Source: Pseudomonadales bacterium (GTDB lineage: Bacteria; Pseudomonadota; Gammaproteobacteria; Pseudomonadales; Azotimanducaceae). Taken from it: a DNA stretch of 37,272 bases. The notes beneath the pieces are model-generated. The model had not been told where the DNA came from, ran no database searches, and saw nothing but the letters and a program-made list of their open reading frames with translations. Shown here in pieces: positions 31,296 to 37,272 of this stretch. Where the stretch lies: the NCBI GenBank assembly GCA_028280225.1, contig JANQMF010000213.1, forward strand, positions 1 to 37,272, given 5' to 3'. Both the position numbers and the translations under genes were made by a program. The stretch's first letter is position 1. Every line of letters begins with the position of its first letter.

Positions 31296-32699
31296 ATGAA
31301 CGCCACCGAATCACTTGCCGACTTTGTCCTCAACCTGCAACCTGAGGACATCCCCGAAAAAGTACTGCAAAACGCTGCAAGATCCTTCACCGACACCATG
31401 GCGTGCGCCTTTGTCGGCGCTCAGCAACCGTCCGTGCGCGCGCTCCTGAGTATGTTCTCCCCAGGCACCGGCGAGCCGCACGCGCCGGTCATTGGCACCT
31501 CTGCCCGCCTTCCTCTTATGCATGCTGCGCTGGTTAACGGCACCGCCGCGCATGCCCTGGACTATGACGACACATTTTCAACCCTCGCCCACGCTAAGCA
31601 ACGCAGCGACAATGCAGATGAGGGGATGACTGTTGGACACCTTGGCAGTTGCGTGTGGCCGGTTGTTGCCGCGCTGAGCGAAGGACAGCGTGTAACCGGC
31701 GCCGAAGCACTGACCGCATACACCGCAGGATTTGAAGTGGCCTGTCGGCTTGGTTACGCCATCGGCAAGTCCCACTACAACCATGGTTATCACAGCACCT
31801 CAACCCTGGGCTGTTTTGCCGCTACCGCAACCGCAGGCAAACTACTGGGCCTGGACCAGCCACAAATGTTGTCCGCTTTTTCCATAGCGGCCAGTCAAGC
31901 GTCCGGGTTGCGCGGAAATTTCGGCTCGGATGTCAAACCACTCCAGGCAGGCAACGCAGCCCGCACCGGTATTTTCGCCACGCAACTCGCCAACAGGAAT
32001 TTTGTGGGCGTGGGGGATATTGTTGGCGCAGACCTGGGTTTTCTGCACGTCCTGGGCTTGGGAAAGGCACGTGATCCCCAGGCAGTGAACCACACTCCCG
32101 CCGGTGGGTTTTATCTGCACGAAGGTAACACCATCAAATTCCTGCCCTGCGGGAACGCGTTGCAAGGCATTGTGGAATGCATGCTGGAGTTGATCAACAA
32201 AAATGCCGTGCAGCCGGACCAGATCGCCACCATCAACGCTCAACTCACCATGCCCCGCTACCGCGTAGACACCGATGACGGCGTGTCCTATCGCTACCCG
32301 AAATCAGGCACCGCCGGTAAGTTTAATCTGCGCTATAGCTTGGCGGCAGCCACGGTCGACGGCCGCATCTCACTGTGGACCTATACCGACGAGTCCGTTG
32401 TTCGCGACAATGTGCGCCAACGGTTTGACCATACTCACTTATCACTTAACTCCAACAACGACGAAGAAACGTTAACCGTCACGCTCAAAAACGGTACTGA
32501 GCTGACCCAGCCGGTGGGTCCCTCAAAGGGTCACTGGTCCATGCCTTTTGCAGAAGACCTGATGCAGGCAAAATTTCTGGATTGTGCACAAGCGGTACTG
32601 GATAGTGCCACGGCAGATGCACTATATGCTTCACTCCGGGAGTTAAGACACTGTTCCGACCTGCAAGACATCCTTAAGCTGGCCGCGGTTCAAACCTAG
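31296..32699 (+). CDS. MmgE/PrpD family protein (2-methylcitrate dehydratase-like)
   Basis: 467 residues, full length for the family. Motifs include HALDYDDTF (86-94), GHLGSCVWP and CRLGYAIGKSHYNHGYHSTSTLG, matching the all-helical domain and active-site region of MmgE/PrpD proteins. PrpD dehydrates 2-methylcitrate, but no prpB or prpC gene is near, so this member probably dehydrates or isomerises another hydroxy-acid or acts as a decarboxylase, as seen for cis-aconitate decarboxylase relatives. It lies in a plus-strand unit between the methyltransferase-like protein and a hydratase-fold gene. Confidence 0.9.
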   Translation: MNATESLADFVLNLQPEDIPEKVLQNAARSFTDTMACAFVGAQQPSVRALLSMFSPGTGEPHAPVIGTSARLPLMHAALVNGTAAHALDYDDTFSTLAHAKQRSDNADEGMTVGHLGSCVWPVVAALSEGQRVTGAEALTAYTAGFEVACRLGYAIGKSHYNHGYHSTSTLGCFAATATAGKLLGLDQPQMLSAFSIAASQASGLRGNFGSDVKPLQAGNAARTGIFATQLANRNFVGVGDIVGADLGFLHVLGLGKARDPQAVNHTPAGGFYLHEGNTIKFLPCGNALQGIVECMLELINKNAVQPDQIATINAQLTMPRYRVDTDDGVSYRYPKSGTAGKFNLRYSLAAATVDGRISLWTYTDESVVRDNVRQRFDHTHLSLNSNNDEETLTVTLKNGTELTQPVGPSKGHWSMPFAEDLMQAKFLDCAQAVLDSATADALYASLRELRHCSDLQDILKLAAVQT

Positions 32700-32711
32700 G
32701 TCAAACACGCC

Positions 32712-32760
32712 AAGGTCCTAAGATGAAAAAGGTCCTAAAATGAAAAAGGTCCTCAATATG
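32712..32760 (+). repeat. three tandem 17-bp repeats, each with RBS and ATG
   Basis: Units begin at 32712, 32729 and 32746 and carry AAGGTCCTMA followed by an ATG (32723, 32740, 32758). The first ATG encodes the 6-residue MKKVLK, whose TGA overlaps the second ATG as ATGA. The second and third ATGs are in frame with the hydratase-fold gene. Repeat number could change by slippage and alter translation. Confidence 0.8.
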
Positions 32761-33453
32761 GAATACGAAGACATCATCGTTGAAGCAAAAGAGCGTTTTG
32801 CAATCGTTACCTTAAACCGGCCCCACAAGAAAAATGCCATGGGCGAACGCTTGCGCAGTGAACTGATCCACTTTTTGCAAGAGCAAGCCCCCACATTTAA
32901 GGCGGTGGTTCTAACCGGTGCCGGTGATTGTTTTTGCAGCGGCATGGACCAATCCGAGACCACCGGCGTGGAGCCCACCTACCACATGTGGCGCGTCATG
33001 AAGTTGATCGTGGACTCGCCTGCCATATTTATCGCTGCGGTTAACGATAGAGCGCTCGGGGGTGGTGTCACATTTGTAAACGTTTGTGATCTGGCGCTGG
33101 CCGAAGACCATGCTTATTTCAGCCTGCCGGAAGTCAAACACGGCATTGTTGGTCCCGCCGCGTCCCCCACAACCCTGCAGGCCATCGACCGGAAAGTGGC
33201 CGCCTACATGATCTTAACCGGCCAACCTATCTCGGCCGCAAAGGCTGAGCAATGCAATCTTATCAACCAGGTGGTCACCAAGGGTGAGTTGCTCGCCACC
33301 GCCACCCAATGGGCACAGCAGTTGGCCCAGCTGCCCACCCAAGCCCTGGCACATGCCAAAAAAGCCATCTGGCAAATCAGTCTGCCGGACAACCACCATG
33401 ACTACGGTGTGCACACAGCGGTTGATATCAATCGCTCCATGCGCAGCAGATAA
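32758..33453 (+). CDS. enoyl-CoA hydratase/isomerase family protein
   Basis: 231 residues from the third repeat ATG at 32758; starting at 32740 would add MKKVLN. I prefer 32758 because the paralogue at 25645 begins at the equivalent residue (MEFEA versus MEYED). Crotonase motifs are FCSGMD (59-64) and ALGGGVTF (99-106). The first hydratase glutamate is replaced by Thr105 while the second is kept (Glu125 in LPEVKHG). Loss of one of the pair makes ordinary hydration doubtful. It follows MmgE/PrpD by 58 bp. It converges with the TetR gene that ends at 33475. Confidence 0.88.
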   Translation: MEYEDIIVEAKERFAIVTLNRPHKKNAMGERLRSELIHFLQEQAPTFKAVVLTGAGDCFCSGMDQSETTGVEPTYHMWRVMKLIVDSPAIFIAAVNDRALGGGVTFVNVCDLALAEDHAYFSLPEVKHGIVGPAASPTTLQAIDRKVAAYMILTGQPISAAKAEQCNLINQVVTKGELLATATQWAQQLAQLPTQALAHAKKAIWQISLPDNHHDYGVHTAVDINRSMRSR

Positions 33454-33474
33454 TTATTGTTTTTTGAGTTTAAA

Positions 33475-34137
33475 CTAAGTATAGACCTTGCGCCCTGTCG
33501 AAGTCTGCAAAAAACCAGCAAAACGACGCCGTCCAGCCGGTGTTGAGTTGACAATCAAGCTGGTATAGACCGAAAAGAGTATCTGTTCGCGAAACTGATC
33601 CCCGTCTATGCCGCCCTTTGCCCAGCGATCCGCAAAACCCAGCACCACGTAAGTAAAGTGGTCAACCAGAAAATCCACATCTGCCCCGGCTACAAGCAAG
33701 CCATCACGTTTTGCCGACTCCAGTATCTCGAACGTCTTACTATGCAGGTGTGACAGGTGCTGCCGGGCCTCGTGCAGGGGTTGATCACCGGTTCGGAACA
33801 ACGTGACCGCCTTGTAAAACGCCGGGTTTTCCAGAAACTGGTTAATAGCATAATCCCACGGCGCCCGCCCCGGCGCATCAAGCGATAATTCATCGTCAAC
33901 GGTCAGCGCAATATCCTGAAAGGCATCCCGGATAATGGCGGCGACAATATCATCGCGGCTGCCACCAAAATTTCGATAGATGGTATTGGCAGACAGGCCG
34001 GTTTTTCTAGCCAGCTTGCGCAGCGTCACCGCATCCTCGCCGGCTTCCTCCATCAACTCTCGAGCCGCCTCAAGAATCCGCGCAATGGTCTCCTCGCGAT
34101 TCTGCTGCCGCTTGGATTTAAACGCTGTCACACTCAT
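33475..34137 (-). CDS. TetR/AcrR-family transcriptional regulator
   Basis: About 220 residues. The N-terminal helix-turn-helix is VTLRKLARKTGLSANTIYRN, followed by FGGSRDDIVAAII. I start at the ATG at 34137 (MSVTAFKSK); upstream in-frame ATGs at 34170 and 34188 would place the palindrome at 34155-34167 inside the coding region. No ribosome-binding site clearly decides it. The gene is divergent from the P450 and most likely controls the P450/thiolase-like/hydratase unit and itself. The ligand may be a hydrophobic substrate of the P450 (inference). Confidence 0.87.
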   Translation of the reverse strand: MSVTAFKSKRQQNREETIARILEAARELMEEAGEDAVTLRKLARKTGLSANTIYRNFGGSRDDIVAAIIRDAFQDIALTVDDELSLDAPGRAPWDYAINQFLENPAFYKAVTLFRTGDQPLHEARQHLSHLHSKTFEILESAKRDGLLVAGADVDFLVDHFTYVVLGFADRWAKGGIDGDQFREQILFSVYTSLIVNSTPAGRRRFAGFLQTSTGRKVYT

Positions 34138-34154
34138 AATTGGTTGCCGAATCA

Positions 34155-34167
34155 GATACACCGTATC
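34155..34167. promoter_or_regulatory. 13-bp palindrome, candidate operator of P450 unit
   Basis: GATACACCGTATC consists of perfect 5-bp arms around a 3-base centre, 18 bp before the chosen TetR start and about 92 bp before the P450 start. It is short for a TetR operator, so support is modest. Confidence 0.35.
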
Positions 34168-34258
34168 CATTATTGCTATTCCGAACACAGCGTGTCAATA
34201 TTCCCCACAACGTTATGAGCTTGTAATTGTCCCAGAACCCAGGGGAGCCGCGATCAAT

Positions 34259-35614
34259 ATGACCACTCAATACCTTGGCAGCAGCCACACAGAAAGAAAG
34301 GCCCTGATGGAGCAACGCAGACGCCGCGACCGCACTCTGACCAATCAGGCGGTTGCGGATGCATTTGCGGTGGACCCGAACGTCGACCCATACGCCTTAT
34401 CCCTCGACGACATTGACCCTTCCAACCCCGAATATTTTCAGCACGATACCCATCAGCGCCACTTCGAACGCCTGCGCGCGGAAGACCCGGTGCACTATCA
34501 CGAGTTCAGCATGTTCGGCGCTTACTGGTCGGTCACCCGGTATGACGACATCAAATATGTGGACACACATCACGACCTGTTCTCCTCCCATTGGAGCCAC
34601 GGTGGTATCTCAATCAACGGCATCCCGGAACAAGGCACCGACGAAACCCAACGACTACCTATGTTCGTGGCCGAGGATCCACCGAAACATGACGAGCAGA
34701 GACGGGTGGTGACGCCGCTGTTTGCGCCGAACAACCTGGCTGAGTTGGAGCCCCTGATCCGGCAACGGGCCTGCAAAATCCTGGACAATCTACCCATCAA
34801 CGAAGAATTCAATTGGGTTCGTCGGGTCTCCGTGGAGCTTACCGGCCAGATGCTGGCCACACTTTTTGACGTGCCCCAGGAAGACCGGATGCGCCTGATC
34901 GACTGGTCGGATACCATCGGCAGTCTGTCTGATCCTGACGAATACAGTTCGCCGGAAGAAGGCTTTAAAAAACTGTGGGAATGTAGCGATTATTTCAAGG
35001 GTTATTTCGAAGAACGCAAGAAAATGCCCCCCAAGTTCGACCTGATCTCTCTGCTTGCCCATGACAAATCAACAAACGAGATGGACGAACGGGAATTCCT
35101 CGGCAATATCATGCTGTTGATTGTAGGCGGCAACGATACCACCCGAAATTCCATCTCCGGCGGCGTACTGGCTTTAAATCAAAACCCCGGCGAGTACGAT
35201 AAGCTGAAGCAAAACCCCAAGCTAATCACCAACATGGTATCGGAAATCATCCGCTGGCAATCACCCGTGATTCACATGGCACGCACTGCAACCCAAGATA
35301 CCGAACTTGGCGGCAAGACCATCAAGAAAGGTGACCGGGTGGTCATGTGGTATATCTCCGGAAATCGCGACGAAGACGCTATCCCCCGGGCTAACGAATT
35401 TCTAATCGACCGGCGCAATGTCCGCCAACATACCGCTTTCGGGTATGGAATCCACCGCTGCGTGGGCAACAGATTGGCGGAAATGCAGCTTCGGGTCATT
35501 TGGGAAGAAATTATGAAGCGCTTTTCCCACATCGAAGTTACCGGCGACGTCAAACGTCTGCGCTCCAACTTTGTGCACGGCATCCGCGAACTACCGGTTA
35601 CCATTAGAGCCTGA
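34259..35614 (+). CDS. cytochrome P450, CYP153-like
   Basis: 451 residues from the ATG at 34259, preceded by AGGGGAG; the longer frame back to 33980 runs through the TetR gene and is rejected. The I-helix motif is GGNDTTRNS (290-298), the K-helix ExxR is Glu329-Arg332 and the heme loop is FGYGIHRCVGN with Cys401 as heme ligand. MFVAEDPPKHDEQRR, the I-helix GGNDTTRNS and VVMWYISGNRDE closely resemble soluble bacterial CYP153 alkane/fatty-acid terminal hydroxylases. CYP153 enzymes need a ferredoxin and reductase; none is next to this gene. It is divergent from TetR and followed after 3 bases by the thiolase-like gene, suggesting hydroxylation feeds a CoA-ester pathway. Confidence 0.92.
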   Translation: MTTQYLGSSHTERKALMEQRRRRDRTLTNQAVADAFAVDPNVDPYALSLDDIDPSNPEYFQHDTHQRHFERLRAEDPVHYHEFSMFGAYWSVTRYDDIKYVDTHHDLFSSHWSHGGISINGIPEQGTDETQRLPMFVAEDPPKHDEQRRVVTPLFAPNNLAELEPLIRQRACKILDNLPINEEFNWVRRVSVELTGQMLATLFDVPQEDRMRLIDWSDTIGSLSDPDEYSSPEEGFKKLWECSDYFKGYFEERKKMPPKFDLISLLAHDKSTNEMDEREFLGNIMLLIVGGNDTTRNSISGGVLALNQNPGEYDKLKQNPKLITNMVSEIIRWQSPVIHMARTATQDTELGGKTIKKGDRVVMWYISGNRDEDAIPRANEFLIDRRNVRQHTAFGYGIHRCVGNRLAEMQLRVIWEEIMKRFSHIEVTGDVKRLRSNFVHGIRELPVTIRA

Positions 35615-35617
35615 AAC

Positions 35618-37099
35618 GTGAGCGCACACGCTTTTCTGCTTGGTGCCGGCCAATATACCTGGAGAAATGACGTTGATGCACCCCACCCTGCCGCGGCAAT
35701 GGCCCATGCCGCAGGGCTGGCATTAAACGATGCGTGTATACCACAGCACAACGTCGATCTTATCGCCTGTGTGGAACCGCTCTCCTGGAACTACAGCAAT
35801 CTGGCCGCTACCGTTACAGCAGAACTTGGCCTTGATGAGTCGGTGGAACATCTTTGGGTGCCCGCCGGCGGCACATCTCCACAGGACCTTTTGCACCAGA
35901 TTGCTGACCGCATGGCCAACGGGGAGTTGGACGTTGCCTTGATCTGCGGTGCAGAGTCCATGCGCACACGAAGACGTTATGCCAAACGTCAGCAGACCCC
36001 GGAATGGCCAACCCGGGCCGAGGATGTCAACCCGATGCGCGGTCAGCAACCCTTCTCCTCGGCACTGGAAATCCGCCACGGTCTGCGCGCGCCAATTCAG
36101 GTATTTCCCGTTTTTGAGAATGCAATTCGTGCCGCCCATGGCCGCTCGGCGGAGACCCAGAGCAATATTGCCGCCGGTATTCTGGCTAAAAACGCCCGGG
36201 TCGCAGTGGATAACCCCTACGCGTGGTTCCGCGACGCGCCGAGCCAGGCAGACATCGCAACAATATCCACGGACAACCGCCTTATTGTTGCCCCTTATAC
36301 CAAGCGTATGAACGCTATTATGGACGTTGATCAATGCGCCGCGGTCACCGTGGTTTCCGCTCGATGGTTAAACACCCATGGTGACAAGTTACGCGCCGCC
36401 GCAATTCTGGGCGGCGCCGGGATGGAGGAAATCTGGAATCCCATTGAGCGGCAATCCCTTGCCCAATGCCACGCCATGGAGCGCGCCATCAGCCTTGCCT
36501 TGGAAAAATCGGCCACCACGGCTGAAGAGATTGATGCCATGGATCTGTATAGCTGCTTTCCGAGCGCAATCCAGTTTGCCCTGCAGGCGTTGGGCACCGA
36601 TGCGAATGATCCACGTCCATTCAGCCTCACCGGTGGTCTCGCTTATGCCGGAGGTCCCGGTAATGCCTATGTGCTTCACTCCCTGGCCACAGCACTGACA
36701 AGAATTCGCAAACAACCCGACGCACGTTTACTGATCACCGGCATTGGCATGGCCAATACCAAACACGCCGCCACGGTCCTGACCGGAGCCGACCATGTCC
36801 CGCCGGCCGCAACCGGGCAGACAACCTATCGGGAACCGTTAGGCGAAACCCCGCGGGAGGTGGATCCGGCACCATCCGGACCCGCCACCGTCTGCGGCTA
36901 TACCATCGAATATGGCCGGGACGGCAGCCCGGAAAATGTGATCTATATTCTGGACCTGGCCAACGGCAAACGCACAATCGCAAACAGCGCCAACCCGCAC
37001 GCCCACGACATCGAGCTAAAACAGGCAGAGCCTACCGGGCGTCGCGGCAGCGTAGTTGCACACCATGATTCCGGGCAAAACATTTTCGAATTTACATAG
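35618..37099 (+). CDS. SCP2-type thiolase-like acetyl-CoA acetyltransferase
   Basis: 493 residues starting at a GTG 3 bases after the P450 stop; the ribosome-binding site is weak, so translation is probably coupled. The fold follows COG0183 thiolases: GAGQYTWR at the N terminus, GAESMRTRRR, MDLYSCFPSAIQ near 308-319 and GGLAYAGGPGNAY near 339-351. The position of the nucleophilic cysteine is occupied by VPAGGTSPQ (81-89), with no Cys. This is shared by a branch of SCP2-thiolase-like proteins, some of which act as retro-aldol lyases in steroid side-chain degradation. A C-terminal domain after about 400 (GYTIEYGRDGSPENVIYIL) resembles an OB-like extension. Standard acyl transfer is unlikely. 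Confidence 0.85.
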   Translation: MSAHAFLLGAGQYTWRNDVDAPHPAAAMAHAAGLALNDACIPQHNVDLIACVEPLSWNYSNLAATVTAELGLDESVEHLWVPAGGTSPQDLLHQIADRMANGELDVALICGAESMRTRRRYAKRQQTPEWPTRAEDVNPMRGQQPFSSALEIRHGLRAPIQVFPVFENAIRAAHGRSAETQSNIAAGILAKNARVAVDNPYAWFRDAPSQADIATISTDNRLIVAPYTKRMNAIMDVDQCAAVTVVSARWLNTHGDKLRAAAILGGAGMEEIWNPIERQSLAQCHAMERAISLALEKSATTAEEIDAMDLYSCFPSAIQFALQALGTDANDPRPFSLTGGLAYAGGPGNAYVLHSLATALTRIRKQPDARLLITGIGMANTKHAATVLTGADHVPPAATGQTTYREPLGETPREVDPAPSGPATVCGYTIEYGRDGSPENVIYILDLANGKRTIANSANPHAHDIELKQAEPTGRRGSVVAHHDSGQNIFEFT

Positions 37100-37108
37100 G
37101 GGGAATAT

Positions 37109-37272
37109 ATGGTTGTCGAATACGAAAAACATGAACGCCTGGCGGTGATTACTCTCAATCGTCCCAACGCCCGAAATGCGGTGAATGGTGAGGTTGCCCG
37201 GCGCATGGAAGAGATTCTGGACGACTACGAATCCGATGCCAACCTATGGGCGGCAATCTTATGCGGCAAAGG
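37109..37272 (+). CDS. enoyl-CoA hydratase/isomerase family protein, partial
   Basis: The first 54 residues of a crotonase-fold protein, running off the window edge. AGGGGGAA precedes the ATG by a few bases. The N terminus VEYEKHERLAVITLNRP, then NARNAVN, is the standard family start and continues toward the oxyanion motif (ILCGKG). It lies 9 bp after the thiolase-like gene and belongs to the P450 unit. The catalytic residues are outside the window. Confidence 0.88.
   Translation, partial: MVVEYEKHERLAVITLNRPNARNAVNGEVARRMEEILDDYESDANLWAAILCGK

Noticed and set aside
31296-32699. Calling the MmgE/PrpD gene prpD of the methylcitrate cycle
   Set aside because: No prpB, prpC or acnD-like gene is nearby and the family has several other activities.
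34193-34209. TGTCAATATTCCCCACA upstream of the P450
   Set aside because: The right half-site reads CACA at the wrong spacing, so it does not fit the Crp-type consensus.
33980-34258. N-terminal extension of the P450 frame
   Set aside because: It runs through the opposite-strand TetR coding region and adds non-P450 sequence; the ATG at 34259 has a good ribosome-binding site.
35723-36334. 203-residue minus-strand frame
   Set aside because: Antisense to the thiolase-like gene, with shadow-like composition.

Overview
The window looks like chromosomal DNA of a heterotrophic, probably marine gammaproteobacterium. This rests on two large TonB-dependent receptors, several TetR and Crp/Fnr regulators, many lipid/acyl-CoA catabolic genes and moderately GC-rich codon use. 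The lineage guess is inference; there is no rRNA or other phylogenetic marker. Almost all the DNA codes for degradation and uptake of what is probably a hydrophobic carbon source. No tRNA, rRNA, CRISPR or phage genes were seen.

Layout. (1) 1-5372, minus strand: a tightly packed operon runs aldo/keto reductase, D-aminoacylase-like amidohydrolase, HSL-type esterase, epoxide-hydrolase-like enzyme, then an MFS sugar-cation-type symporter cut by the window edge. A divergent TetR gene (5479-6150) sits beyond a 25-bp dyad. (2) 6180-10095: a TetR gene coupled to a membrane-anchored FISUMP-domain protein, divergent from a TonB-dependent receptor whose promoter region carries a perfect 10+10 inverted repeat. 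(3) 10246-12380: nitronate-monooxygenase-like flavoprotein and acyl-CoA dehydrogenase. (4) 12450-25504: second TonB receptor, MFS transporter with a double-length family III CoA-transferase, a Crp-family regulator, a two-subunit molybdenum hydroxylase with an SDR, an enoyl-CoA hydratase/isomerase, and a PQQ/cytochrome c alcohol dehydrogenase. Four intergenic regions in this block carry a Crp/CooA-like dyad, TGTCA-N6-xGACA or a one-base variant of it. The Crp-type protein encoded inside the block, with Arg-Gln-Ser at the recognition helix, is the natural candidate reader. (5) 25645-29725: an enoyl-CoA hydratase homologue, then an amidohydrolase plus SDR pair bracketed by two related mobile elements. 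One is a complete 1.3-kb element with a Y1/HUH (IS200-like) transposase and 19-bp terminal inverted repeats; the other is a 181-bp MITE-like deletion derivative. (6) 29726-30337 has no convincing gene. (7) 30422-37272, plus strand except one TetR gene: exported methyltransferase-like protein, MmgE/PrpD protein, enoyl-CoA hydratase homologue, CYP153-like P450, a thiolase-like protein without the nucleophilic cysteine, and the start of another enoyl-CoA hydratase.

Working model (inference): receptors import a hydrophobic compound. Oxidative enzymes (P450, Mo hydroxylase, PQQ dehydrogenase, SDRs, aldo/keto reductase) make alcohols, ketones and acids. CoA transferase, acyl-CoA dehydrogenase, several hydratase-fold proteins and a thiolase-like protein process the CoA esters. 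The substrate cannot be named from sequence alone. The most unusual observations are the local TGTCA-N6-xGACA regulon and the Y1-transposase element with true terminal inverted repeats, its short derivative, and a possible hybrid promoter at its left end.
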